Part shown: piece after piece, positions 47,352-56,346 of the stretch | Numbering within the stretch: position 1 is the first letter of the stretch | Layout: every line of letters starts with the position of its first letter | Position numbers and translations under genes: made by a program | The notes under the pieces: generated by a model | What the model was told of the DNA's origin: nothing | Databases searched by the model: none | What the model saw: the letters and a program-made list of their open reading frames with translations, nothing else | From: Planctomicrobium sp051466325 | GTDB taxonomy: Bacteria; Planctomycetota; Planctomycetia; Planctomycetales; Planctomycetaceae | Reading direction: 5' to 3' | DNA: 64,000 nucleotides | Assembly: GCF_051466325.1 (NCBI RefSeq) | Contig: NZ_CP195792.1 | Location: 2,852,001 to 2,916,000, forward strand

Positions 47352-47774
47352 TCACGGGGGCGAAGTGCGGGAAGAAATCCACTGCCAGAGATTAAAGACG
47401 ATGGCGCCCAGCAGGATCAGCCGCACAACGATGCTGAACCATGAGAGTTGCGGTTTTCCGCTCTCGCGTTTGACCGGAAAAGGAAGATCTCCCAGCCAGA
47501 ACTGCCCCCATCCGTTCAAGCCGAAATGATAAATTCGTTCGTCCGTCTCGATTGTTAAGATATATCCGGGGACTCGAAAGAAAATTGTCCGTAAAGAGCA
47601 GAGTACCGCTTTTCGGATGTCGCTGTACGGGATTCGCCAATTCCCACATTCCAATCGGTCTTCAAAGATCTTGAGGAATGCCCTGCGCGACAACGCCCAG
47701 TGCAGACCATAAGTAAGCTGACCGCTACGCACTCTCGTGGCTTTTGTCATGCATTGATAAAGTAGCTCAGACAT
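47352..47774 (-). CDS. hypothetical membrane-associated protein, PH-like
   Basis: This is a 140-residue protein. The central part (FLKIFEDRLECGNWRIPYSD, VPGYILTIETDERIYHFGL) looks like a bacterial PH-type beta domain, and a single C-terminal membrane segment follows (VVRLILLGAIVFNLWQWI). The function is unknown. It is similar in style to the pair of small membrane proteins at 57.6-58.7 kb. It stands alone, converging with the regulator gene. Confidence 0.6.
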   Translation of the reverse strand: MSELLYQCMTKATRVRSGQLTYGLHWALSRRAFLKIFEDRLECGNWRIPYSDIRKAVLCSLRTIFFRVPGYILTIETDERIYHFGLNGWGQFWLGDLPFPVKRESGKPQLSWFSIVVRLILLGAIVFNLWQWISSRTSPP

Positions 47775-48055
47775 GAAGAAGACTCAGCTGAAACCATTCC
47801 GGGGAAGACGAAAGGCTCTGACCATAGCGGAAATTCACCGAACCAGTAAACCGGTAAACGCTTATCAGATCATCAAGCGGAGCCATCCGAGCTCTCCTTG
47901 AAGCTTGAAGGCCGTGGTTGGCACTGATGAAAGGACGGAGTCCTATCGGTCTCAGGCTCACGCCGAAGAGCGTCGACCAGCACCCGCGCGGTGGCTTCGA
48001 CGCACCGACTGCGGTCGTTACGGTACGTGAGATTGGAGGCCGCGGTGATCCATTT

Positions 48056-49474
48056 TTATCGCGGGACCAGCTGGTCAGCCAGTTCGTTGAGGTAGAACTC
48101 GATGTAGGGGTAGCCGCGATGTCGGTCGTTGACCGAGGCACCCGCCGGGGTGATTCGGTTAGCATCCTCAGGATCATCGGCGTTCAGGCCATGTGCCGCT
48201 TCCCATTCATCAGGGATGCCATCTCCGTCGCGGTCGGCTGCAGGGACACGCGTTGTCAGTCCGGAGAGATACCAGTCGGTCGACAATTCGAGCGGGGCAT
48301 TGCGTCCCCATGCCCCCGATTGATTCCGTACCTCATCGATCGTTCGCGTTGTAACCCGGTCCCGGGGCCAGCAACCTGCACGTTGCAGAACCATTTCGTA
48401 AGCTTGTTGGGGAGTGGTGAGCTCCACGGGCGGCAGCGATGGGAGTTCGGCAATCTCCTTCCCGTTGTTGTTAAACTGGATCCAGCGGGGGGCCGCCCCC
48501 GCCTGTCCATCCGATCGCCAGTGGCGGGGATGCCCTTGCTCTCCCCAGTCTTCGAAAAAATTTCCGCTGACGAAGTAGGACATCTCGGGCGAGAGAGCGA
48601 ATGGATACATTCTCGCGAGTGTCTGCGGTCCGCGACGGTAGTAGTTCTGGTGCAGGGCCACCGGGCTGCGAGCCCGCCCGCCGTGTCCGTCGTCCGAATA
48701 GCCTCCCCGGCAGTTGTAGATAACGTTGTTACAGAAATCCCCCGCCGCATTTTCCCGATAGGGGACCAGACAGGGGACCCGACGGGACTGATGAGCCCAC
48801 AGGTTGTGATGCAATGTGATGGCTCCGGAGTCTTCGGCGGCGGAAATGAGACCGAAGTTATGCGCTCCCTTGTTGTGTCCCTGGTCATCGGATTCCTCAA
48901 TGGTGCACCATTGCACTGTTGCATCGTGGGCGTGGTACAGGTCAATGATTTCATCATTCCCCCAGCTGAGGGAGAGATGATCGAGCAGGATGTGATGGGT
49001 CCCCGTTTTCCGAGGTCCCAGGCCGGCAAGCTGCACACAGTCTCCGCCACTGCCGTAATCGCGGGGACGTCTGATTCGGAGATGGCGGATGAGGATATCG
49101 TGAACTCCATGATCGTAAGAGGAAATCATTCCTTCGATCGTGATTCCCGCTCCGGGCGCGGTCTGCCCCGCAATCGTGAGATACGGTTCGGGAATCCGGA
49201 TGAGTCCGCGAATGACGCCACTGACTTCGAAGACGACAATTCGGGGCCCCGCTGCCGCACAGGCTTCGGCCAGGCTTCCCGGACCAGAGCTGTTGAGGTT
49301 CGTGACTTTCAGTACTCGCCCCCCTCGCCCGCCCCGGGTGCTTGCTCCCCAGCCTTCGGCGCCCGGAAAGGCAAGACTTATCGATGGTTCGGGAACTTCG
49401 CTGCGCGCTATTTCTCCCCACAGAAGCAGCAGAAGACAGCTCGCAAGGGTCGTGTGAAACCGGTTCAGCGGCAT
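48056..49474 (-). CDS. exported pectate-lyase-like protein with calcium-binding repeat
   Basis: The protein is 472 residues from ATG 49474, with GGAG 7 bases upstream. The signal peptide is MPLNRFHTTLASCLLLLLWG. FPGAEGWGASTRGGRGGRVL, the GTHHILLDHLSLSWGNDE turn and repeated short strands identify a right-handed beta-helix of the pectate lyase superfamily. The C-terminus has a thrombospondin-type-3 or dockerin-like calcium repeat (DRDGDGIPDEWE). Secretion and polysaccharide cleavage are inferred; the sugar substrate could be pectin or another uronate polymer. Confidence 0.87.
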   Translation of the reverse strand: MPLNRFHTTLASCLLLLLWGEIARSEVPEPSISLAFPGAEGWGASTRGGRGGRVLKVTNLNSSGPGSLAEACAAAGPRIVVFEVSGVIRGLIRIPEPYLTIAGQTAPGAGITIEGMISSYDHGVHDILIRHLRIRRPRDYGSGGDCVQLAGLGPRKTGTHHILLDHLSLSWGNDEIIDLYHAHDATVQWCTIEESDDQGHNKGAHNFGLISAAEDSGAITLHHNLWAHQSRRVPCLVPYRENAAGDFCNNVIYNCRGGYSDDGHGGRARSPVALHQNYYRRGPQTLARMYPFALSPEMSYFVSGNFFEDWGEQGHPRHWRSDGQAGAAPRWIQFNNNGKEIAELPSLPPVELTTPQQAYEMVLQRAGCWPRDRVTTRTIDEVRNQSGAWGRNAPLELSTDWYLSGLTTRVPAADRDGDGIPDEWEAAHGLNADDPEDANRITPAGASVNDRHRGYPYIEFYLNELADQLVPR

Positions 49475-49855
49475 CGCTGCTCTCCGTGAAGGGGATTCGT
49501 AAGGAGTCATCTGGAACGCGGGCAATACTCTATGTATTCACTGCACGATGATCTATAATCGACGGACACCGCAACAGGAGGATTCTGAAGCGGCCCTGCT
49601 GAGGTGGCTTGGATCCCCCACTTTCCGAGGCAGTTGTGGTGTGAAATCAGTCACCAGAGGACCGCGGGGAGAGCGTCCAGAATCTTCCCGCCATCATCCC
49701 CTGGTGGAAGTCCATCGCCGACGGGAGTTTTCAGGAAACGATGAGCGACGACCATCAGTTCCGGAATCCGCATTCCCGTTTCGCTCCCCCTTCCGTTATG
49801 ATGCCGAATGTGTGAGTGAACGCCCAACATGATCTCGTATTCAAAGGAAATCTCG
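49475..49855. other. divergent intergenic region between pectate-lyase-like and Cys-rich genes
   Basis: These 381 bases must hold both promoters. AT-rich DNA lies around 49530-49560. I see no gene; the frames on either strand overlap the neighbours and look like artefacts. Confidence 0.4.
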
Positions 49856-50305
49856 ATGCCACGTTTCTTTTCGTTGGCTGGTTTGTTGGGGCTGATGGCC
49901 GCTGTGAGCGTCGCTGCGGATGCCGCGAAGCTGGACGATATCAAATGCCCCGTTTCCGGGAAGCCCGTCGTCTCGGAGCACTCGGCCAAGTATCTTGACG
50001 GGAAGGTCTACTTCTGTTGTCCGAACTGTCCGAAAGGATTCGCGGCGAACACGGAGAAGTTCACCGAAAAGGCCAATGAGCAGTTGGTCCTGACCGGCCA
50101 GTACGTGGCCAAGGCCTGCCCGTTCTCAGGCAAGCCGATTGCCGAAACCGCGGGGGAGAAAAAAGAAATCGGGTTCTGCTGCAAGAACTGCCTGAGCAAG
50201 TACGAGAAGGCGAGCAAGGAAGAGCGTCTGAAGCTCGTCTACGGCAAGGCCCCCTTTGAAAAGGGTTTCGAGAAGAAAAAGGAAACAAAGGCTACCGGCA
50301 GCTGA
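49856..50305 (+). CDS. exported Cys-rich protein with two YHS/TRASH-like metal-binding modules
   Basis: The protein is 149 residues from ATG 49856, with GGAAA about 7 bases upstream. The signal peptide is MPRFFSLAGLLGLMAAVSVA. Two similar modules follow: IKCPVSGKPV...YFCCPNCPKGF and KACPFSGKPI...FCCKNCLSKYEK. Each supplies a CP.SGK Cys and a CCxxC cluster, typical of YHS or TRASH-like heavy-metal-binding domains. Binding of Cu, Zn or a related ion in the periplasm is inferred. A strong terminator follows. Confidence 0.82.
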   Translation: MPRFFSLAGLLGLMAAVSVAADAAKLDDIKCPVSGKPVVSEHSAKYLDGKVYFCCPNCPKGFAANTEKFTEKANEQLVLTGQYVAKACPFSGKPIAETAGEKKEIGFCCKNCLSKYEKASKEERLKLVYGKAPFEKGFEKKKETKATGS

Positions 50306-50330
50306 TTACCGCTCCCCCTTCTGCAGAGTC

Positions 50331-50362
50331 AAGAGCCGGTCACGCACCGGCTCTTTTGTTTT
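50331..50362 (+). terminator. intrinsic terminator of the Cys-rich gene
   Basis: AAGAGCCGGT-CACGC-ACCGGCTCTT forms a perfect 10-bp stem with a 5-base loop, followed by TTGTTTTTT. It lies 26 bases after the stop at 50305. Confidence 0.93.
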
Positions 50363-50421
50363 TTCCTAAGGTAAGGACTGCTCACGTTGAGGAGTGACGG
50401 GGCCGTCGCTACGACGTTCTT

Positions 50422-51018
50422 TCAGAACGAAAACTCTCCTTCCCTCGCAAATTCCTGTATGGCCTTTCGGCTACTGGGAGCTTCCCGTGACTGCAGCTCC
50501 GGAGGGAGGTCCTCCACCTTTCCCGGAACGCCGATCGCCATCATGCACTCGACCTGAAAATCCTCCGGGACTTTCAGATCGACACGTGCCTTTTCGGGAT
50601 CGAATCCTGACATGCCGTGCGTCACCAGATCCAGGGCCGCCGCCTGCAGCATGAGATTCTGAACCGCCAGTCCGGAATCCATGGAGTGGTTGCGGTTCGG
50701 CTTGCCGTTGCGGGCGAACGTCTTTTTTGAAAGGACCACCACCAGGACCCCCGCGTTTCGGCACCAGAGCTGATTCCCCTCGACCAGCAGGTCGAAGAAT
50801 ACCTTCCAGTGAGGGGTGTCACGATGTGCATACAGGAACCGCCATTCCTGTTCGTTGTACGAGGAGGGGGCCCAGCGGGCGGCCTCAAACAGCTGCAGCA
50901 GCTGTTTTTCGGAGATCTTCTCACCTGAAAGTGCCCGCGGCGACCAGCGTTTGAGGATCAGGTCATGAATCTCATAGTCGGGCTGACGGGCGGGACCTGC
51001 ATCCGGGTAGGCACCCAT
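50422..51018 (-). CDS. nitroreductase family protein
   Basis: The protein is 198 residues from ATG 51018, with CAGGAGA 6 bases upstream; the frame is open further to 51120 without a signal. Features are DLILKRWSPRALSGEKIS and ARWAPSSYNEQEWRF, the FMN-binding N-terminus of nitroreductases, and GLAVQNLMLQAAALDLVTHG in the middle. It is predicted to be an FMN-dependent NAD(P)H oxidoreductase acting in the cytoplasm. It is divergent from the TrhO-RluA gene. Confidence 0.9.
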   Translation of the reverse strand: MGAYPDAGPARQPDYEIHDLILKRWSPRALSGEKISEKQLLQLFEAARWAPSSYNEQEWRFLYAHRDTPHWKVFFDLLVEGNQLWCRNAGVLVVVLSKKTFARNGKPNRNHSMDSGLAVQNLMLQAAALDLVTHGMSGFDPEKARVDLKVPEDFQVECMMAIGVPGKVEDLPPELQSREAPSSRKAIQEFAREGEFSF

Positions 51019-51159
51019 GCATTTTCTCCTGAATTGGTCGGTGTTTCGATGACTGACAGAATCGCCGGCGACGCTATGATACGCGATTGATTTCCGGTTT
51101 CCGCTTCTTGCGGCGGACATTTTTCTCGGATCGCAGCCTCTTCCGTAACCAGATTAGAT

Positions 51160-52968
51160 ATGACTTCTTTCGTTTCTCAATTGCCTTTTGTGAATATTGC
51201 GGCTTACAAGTTCGTCAGTCTGAACAATCTGGAAACGCGTCGACAGCAACTGCGGCAGTTTTGCCGGGAACGGCATCTGAAGGGGACCATTCTTTTGGCT
51301 CCCGAAGGGATCAATCTCTTCCTCGCGGGTGAGCGAAACGCGATCGATGAACTGGTTGAACTGTTGCGGAGCGACGAGCTGCTCGCCGATCTGGAAGTCA
51401 AGGAAAGCTTCAGCGACTCACAGCCATTTGAACGGATGCTGGTCAAAATCAAGGAAGAGACCATCGCGTTCGGCATTCCTGGAATTGATCCCCGCCAGGC
51501 GACATCGGCCCGTATTACGCCGCACGAGCTGGAATCGTGGCTCTCGTCCGGCAAGGACGTCACGCTGCTGGATGTTCGCAATAATTACGAGGTCGCCGTC
51601 GGCACGTTTGAGAATGCCATTCCGATTGACGTCGACCATTTCCGGGATCTGCCGGAAGCGGTGGAGCGACTGCCGGAGGAACTGCGGAAGCGTCCTGTCG
51701 TCATGTTCTGCACGGGGGGAATCCGCTGTGAAAAAGCGGGACCCTACCTGGAACAGGCCGGCTTCGAACACGTTTACCAGCTGCATGGCGGCATCCTCAA
51801 GTATTTTGAAGACGTGGGAGGAGCGCACTATCGGGGGGAGTGCTTTGTATTCGACAAGCGAGTCGCCCTCGATCCGCAACTCAAAGAGACTGACACCAAA
51901 CAGTGCTACGCCTGCCTGCAGCCCCTTTCAATCGAAGATCAGCAGTCCCCGCTGTACGATCCGCCGCACGCCTGCCCGCATTGTCATCAGACACCCGAAC
52001 AGAAGCAGGTCGCCTTGCTACAGGCGCGCCGGCAACGGATTCGCGAGGTAACGACACCGCTACCCGGCAGCGTCGCCTACGACAACGCCCGCCCGCTCAA
52101 CGTTCCGCAGAAGTTTTCCGGTTTGTCGTTATTCGATTTTGTTCGACAGGTGCATCCGCATTTGGGGGATGACTACTGGCGGACAGAATGTGATCTGGGA
52201 CGGATTCATCAGGGAGGGAAGCCGGTCCCCGGAGACCGGATCGTGCGGGAGGGGGAGCAGTTTGCACATCTCGAGCCGTCGACAACAGAGCCGGACATCA
52301 ACCCCGACATTGAGATCCTGCACGAAGATCAGGCGCTGGTGGTCGTGAGCAAACCGGCTCCACTCCCTCTGCATCCCTGCGGTCGATTCAACCGCAACTC
52401 GTTGCAGTGGATTCTCAACGCCGCCTATCGTCCACTGAAATTGCGGCCGGCGCACCGGCTCGATGCCAACACCACCGGTGTGGTGATTTTCAGCAAGACC
52501 CGCACCGTCTCCGCAGCCATGCAGGCCATCTTTCACGCCGGAGAGGTAGAGAAAGAATACCTCGTTCGTGTGCAGGGACAGGTTCCCTGGCAAGAGATTC
52601 TCTGCGAGGCTCCCATCTCGCGCGAATCGACCAACTGCGGGGGCCGGAAAGTTGTCGAAGACGGACTTCCTTCGCGGACGCGATTTCAGGTGCTTGATCG
52701 GTTTGACGATGGCAGCACCCTGTTGCGAGCCTTTCCCGAAACGGGCCGGACAAACCAGATCCGGATTCATGCCTGGCATCTCGGCTTTCCGGTTTGCGGC
52801 GACCCGCTGTACCTGCCGAATCAGCAACTCGGCGACGAACAGACACAGGCTCCCGGTGCGGTGATGTGCCTGCATGCTGCAAAGATCCGCTTCCGGCACC
52901 CGACAACAGACGAATTTGTCGCGTTTGAAGCCCCCAGCCCCAACTGGACCACGGAGGCAGATGGGTGA
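51160..52968 (+). CDS. TrhO (rhodanese-type tRNA U34 hydroxylase) fused to RluA-type pseudouridine synthase
   Basis: The protein is 602 residues. Residues 1-240 match TrhO/YceA, with the catalytic rhodanese Cys184 in MFCTGGIRCEKAG. A CxxC...CxxC knuckle (C249, C252, C272, C275) precedes an S4-like segment at about 315-375. Residues 380-600 form an RluA-family pseudouridine synthase with catalytic Asp435 in AHRLDANTTG. TrhO makes 5-hydroxyuridine in tRNA wobble position 34, and RluA-type enzymes make pseudouridine in rRNA or tRNA. A single chain with both functions suggests a shared RNA target. Both active sites look intact. Confidence 0.88.
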   Translation: MTSFVSQLPFVNIAAYKFVSLNNLETRRQQLRQFCRERHLKGTILLAPEGINLFLAGERNAIDELVELLRSDELLADLEVKESFSDSQPFERMLVKIKEETIAFGIPGIDPRQATSARITPHELESWLSSGKDVTLLDVRNNYEVAVGTFENAIPIDVDHFRDLPEAVERLPEELRKRPVVMFCTGGIRCEKAGPYLEQAGFEHVYQLHGGILKYFEDVGGAHYRGECFVFDKRVALDPQLKETDTKQCYACLQPLSIEDQQSPLYDPPHACPHCHQTPEQKQVALLQARRQRIREVTTPLPGSVAYDNARPLNVPQKFSGLSLFDFVRQVHPHLGDDYWRTECDLGRIHQGGKPVPGDRIVREGEQFAHLEPSTTEPDINPDIEILHEDQALVVVSKPAPLPLHPCGRFNRNSLQWILNAAYRPLKLRPAHRLDANTTGVVIFSKTRTVSAAMQAIFHAGEVEKEYLVRVQGQVPWQEILCEAPISRESTNCGGRKVVEDGLPSRTRFQVLDRFDDGSTLLRAFPETGRTNQIRIHAWHLGFPVCGDPLYLPNQQLGDEQTQAPGAVMCLHAAKIRFRHPTTDEFVAFEAPSPNWTTEADG

Positions 52969-53092
52969 CCCGCCAAATCGGATCAGGCGGCATGCCCGTT
53001 CCGATTGCGGGTTGTCGAGGAATCGGCGAAACTGCCAATCTGTTGCCGGTCACCCCTTCGCAAGACTCCAGCTTCCCGTCATTATCGAACGC

Positions 53093-54712
53093 ATGGCTGC
53101 CGAACCGGAAAAGCTGCGAAAAATTGGTCCATTCGTTCTCGAACGCGAACTCGGCGTGGGGGGGATGGGAATCGTCTATCTGGCGACCTACGAAAAGAAC
53201 GGCATGAAGTGCGCCGTCAAGGTGCTCGCTCCCGACCTGACGGCGAATGACGGAGTCAATCAGCGGTTCGTTCGCGAAACCGAGATCCTCAAGAAGCTGC
53301 AGCATCCGAACATCATCAAGTATTATGGAGCAGGGTCGAACCGGACGCAGCGGTTTTATGCGATGGAACTGGTCGAAGGGGGCTCGCTCGACCAGATTGT
53401 GCGCGCCGAGGGAAAAATACCCTGGGAGTTGGCACTGGAGTATGGACTGCAGATTGCGAAGGCGCTGGAGTACGCCCACAACGCCGGGATCATCCACCGC
53501 GATCTGAAGCCCGGCAATCTCCTCGTCAGCCGCGATGGGACCTTGAAGCTCAGTGACTTCGGGATTGCCCGGGACACACAGGCGACCGCATTGACACAGG
53601 CGGGCAAAACGGTCGGCACGATGGCGTACATGGCGCCTGAGCAGATCACCGGGAAGTATCCGATCAATCGACGGACCGACCTGTACGCACTCGGCTGCGT
53701 GTTATTCGAAATGATCACCGGCCGCGTCCCCTTCATCTCCGAGACACAGGCGGAACTCCTCTTCAAGCATGTGGACGAGGCGCCGCCCTCGGTGCGAGAT
53801 TTCAATCAGCTGGTGCCGTTGCGATTTTCAAGGCTGATCGACGACCTGCTTTCCAAATCGCCCGACGATCGCCCCTTCGACGCACTGGCGGTGCAGGTGG
53901 TCCTGGAAGAGATTAAACAGGAGGCAGCCGAGCAGGCTGCCCGGGTCACCGCAGCCGCTGCCGCGGGTGGTGATCTGACGCAGGCCTACATGGGGCAGAC
54001 GACCGTTCAGAAGAAGAAAAAGAAGAAGAAATCAACGACCGCCGGACCGGTTCCGTTCTTCGAACAGGGCTGGTTTCTCGCCACCTGTCTCGCGGTCGTT
54101 CTGGGGGGAACAACTTACTTCGTCCTCAAGAGCCGAAGTGAAGAGACCCTGTACGGCAAGGCGAGCCGGTACATGCAGAGCGAAAATCCTTCGGAGTGGA
54201 TCAACGCGGAGGACGATCTGAAAAAGATGGTCGCCCGCTATCCGAGGGGGGTGCACCACGATGAGGGGCAGAAGTGGCTCGATCAGATCGGCATGTATCG
54301 CGCCGAGAAAAATATTGAAACGAATATCCGCTTCAATCGCCCTCCGGCAACCGAAGCGGAGCGGCTGTTTGTCGAAGCGCAGCAATATGACAAGTTTGGC
54401 GATCGACTGACTTCGCTGGAGAAATACGATGCCATTCCAAAAGTCATCGCGCTGAGCGAAGAGAGTCGACCCTATCTGAACCTCGCACGGCGACAGGCGG
54501 ACAAGATCCGCAGCGAAGTCAGCGGCGAGACGGATCGTACTGCTTTCATCAAAGGTCAGCTGGAGCAGGCGGACCAGTTGTACGTCGATGGCCAAAAAAT
54601 TCAGGCCCGCGAAAAATGGCAGGCGATCAACAGGCTGTATGGCAATAGCCGTGAGTTTGACGTCTATACGACTCAGGCTCGCAACCGTCTGCAGGAGACC
54701 GCGGTCAACTAA
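53093..54712 (+). CDS. membrane-anchored serine/threonine protein kinase
   Basis: The protein is 539 residues from ATG 53093; the frame is open from 52874, but the extra part overlaps the upstream gene. The Hanks-type kinase is complete: glycine loop GVGGMGIVYL (21-30), Lys43, HRDLKPGN (135-142), DFG (155-157) and MAPEQ. A run of seven lysines at about 307-313 precedes one membrane span (326-345). The C-terminal 190 residues are an extracytoplasmic helical region with TPR-like character (EAEDLFVEAQ-type spacing). It probably senses an external signal; the target is unknown. It is in line with the TrhO-RluA gene, 124 bases downstream. Confidence 0.9.
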   Translation: MAAEPEKLRKIGPFVLERELGVGGMGIVYLATYEKNGMKCAVKVLAPDLTANDGVNQRFVRETEILKKLQHPNIIKYYGAGSNRTQRFYAMELVEGGSLDQIVRAEGKIPWELALEYGLQIAKALEYAHNAGIIHRDLKPGNLLVSRDGTLKLSDFGIARDTQATALTQAGKTVGTMAYMAPEQITGKYPINRRTDLYALGCVLFEMITGRVPFISETQAELLFKHVDEAPPSVRDFNQLVPLRFSRLIDDLLSKSPDDRPFDALAVQVVLEEIKQEAAEQAARVTAAAAAGGDLTQAYMGQTTVQKKKKKKKSTTAGPVPFFEQGWFLATCLAVVLGGTTYFVLKSRSEETLYGKASRYMQSENPSEWINAEDDLKKMVARYPRGVHHDEGQKWLDQIGMYRAEKNIETNIRFNRPPATEAERLFVEAQQYDKFGDRLTSLEKYDAIPKVIALSEESRPYLNLARRQADKIRSEVSGETDRTAFIKGQLEQADQLYVDGQKIQAREKWQAINRLYGNSREFDVYTTQARNRLQETAVN

Positions 54713-54832
54713 CGACGTTCGCCCGTCTCCCGCACTGGTCAGGATTCGGGCAGCTGCGGCCCGGTCGCTTGTTAAACAGTTTATTTTACCGGGCTTTCGC
54801 CCTTCGATTCATTCAGGCAACAGACTTTTCAA

Positions 54833-56281
54833 ATGACTCGTTCTCCCCGCAAGGATGCCGCATCGGACGTCAAGGCCCGGGTTGAAGCCGCAACTCAGGC
54901 GATTGGCCGCGATCTCTGGGCCCAATTGGATCGCCGTAAGCCGACCCTCTTCGAACGTCGCTGGTGGCTCGACCATATTCTCGAGTGGGCCATGCAGGAC
55001 GAGTCGGTCAAAGTGCAGATGTTCCGCTTCGTCGACGTCCTGCCGATGCTGAAGTCGAGCGAGTCGGTCACCCGACATCTGCAGGAGTACTTTGACGAAG
55101 TGCGTTCGCATCTTCCGTGGGCAGCACGGATGGGACTCGATGTGGCCCAGCCCGATTCCCTGCTGGGGAAGGCGCTAGCCCTCAATGCCCGCACGAATGC
55201 CCGGAAAATGGCCGAACGGTTTATTGCCGGCACGAACTCCGACGAGATTTATGAAGCGGTGGACCGACTCCGGAAGATCGGCTTGTGCTTCACGCTGGAT
55301 CTGCTGGGGGAAGCGGTGATCAGCGAACCTGAAGCAGAAACCTACCAGCAAGCCTATCTGGAGGTCATTCAGGACATTGCTCCGCGGGTCCAGCCCTGGC
55401 TCGACGATCCGGTCCTCGACCATGATGGGGATCGCTGGATTCCCCGCTGCAATGTTTCCCTCAAGCTGTCGGCGCTCACCAGTCACTTCAACCCGATGGA
55501 CCCGACAGGCACGGCACAGCGGGTGAAGGAACGGCTGCGCCCCCTGTTCCGGCTTGCACGGGAAGTCGATGCCTACGTGCACATCGATATGGAGCACTCC
55601 TCGTACAAAGATCTCACCTTGCAGATCTTCCAGGAGATTTGCAGCGAAGAAGAATTTTGTGACTGGTCGAATGTCGGCATTGTGATTCAGGCCTACATGC
55701 CCGAGTCGGGCGACGACCTGCAGCAACTCCTCAGCTGGGTGCAGCAGCGCGGCACACCGGTCTGGATTCGTCTCGTCAAAGGGGCGTACTGGGATCAGGA
55801 GACGATTCAGGCGGAATACCGTGGCTGGCCCTGCCGCGTCTATCGCGAAAAATGGCAGTCCGATGAGAATTTCGAACGGCAAACCCGTTTCCTCATGGAG
55901 AACGCACGCTGGCTGCGACCGGCGATTGCTTCCCACAATCTCCGGAGTCTCTCCAACGCCATCGCCTGGGCCGAAGAACTCAAACTCCCCTCCACAGCCT
56001 GGGAAATCCAGATGCTGCACGGCATGGCTGACGAGATGCAGCAGCTGCTCAGCGAACGGGGACACCGGGTGCGCATCTACACTCCCTTCGGCGAACTGTT
56101 GCCGGGAATGTCTTATCTGGTGCGACGGTTGCTCGAGAATACGTCGAACGAATCATTCCTGCGACACGCCTATCACAGCGGGCTGTCGATTGATCACCTT
56201 CTGCGAAACCCGTCAGACATCGGGGAGCTTCCCCCGGAGCAACGTCTGGGAACCGAGTCCCTGACCGAAGCCGCGCCGTAA
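54833..56281 (+). CDS. proline dehydrogenase family protein
   Basis: This is a 482-residue FAD-dependent proline dehydrogenase. The (beta/alpha)8 barrel features include CNVSLKLSALTSHFNPMDP, HIDMEHSSYKDLTLQIF, WIRLVKGAYWDQE and the C-terminal RRLLENTSNESFLR, which corresponds to the substrate-binding arginines of PutA. It is longer than monofunctional bacterial PRODH (about 300 residues) and resembles the PRODH part of PutA with its N-terminal helical domain. No P5C dehydrogenase lies in the window. It oxidises proline to P5C at the membrane or in the cytosol. Confidence 0.9.
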   Translation: MTRSPRKDAASDVKARVEAATQAIGRDLWAQLDRRKPTLFERRWWLDHILEWAMQDESVKVQMFRFVDVLPMLKSSESVTRHLQEYFDEVRSHLPWAARMGLDVAQPDSLLGKALALNARTNARKMAERFIAGTNSDEIYEAVDRLRKIGLCFTLDLLGEAVISEPEAETYQQAYLEVIQDIAPRVQPWLDDPVLDHDGDRWIPRCNVSLKLSALTSHFNPMDPTGTAQRVKERLRPLFRLAREVDAYVHIDMEHSSYKDLTLQIFQEICSEEEFCDWSNVGIVIQAYMPESGDDLQQLLSWVQQRGTPVWIRLVKGAYWDQETIQAEYRGWPCRVYREKWQSDENFERQTRFLMENARWLRPAIASHNLRSLSNAIAWAEELKLPSTAWEIQMLHGMADEMQQLLSERGHRVRIYTPFGELLPGMSYLVRRLLENTSNESFLRHAYHSGLSIDHLLRNPSDIGELPPEQRLGTESLTEAAP

Positions 56282-56346
56282 AGTCTGCATTTTGAATCCC
56301 ATTTTCCGTTTCAGATGATCTGCCTGCCCCTCTGAGGTCGCGTCGA

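Noticed and set aside
47767..48177. 136-codon minus-strand frame
   Set aside because: It overlaps the 3' end of the pectate-lyase-like gene in another frame and has a Ser/Thr/Arg-rich, unnatural composition.
47918..49489. 523-codon plus-strand open frame
   Set aside because: It lies antisense to the pectate-lyase-like gene, has no family resemblance and shows the composition of a GC-rich shadow frame.
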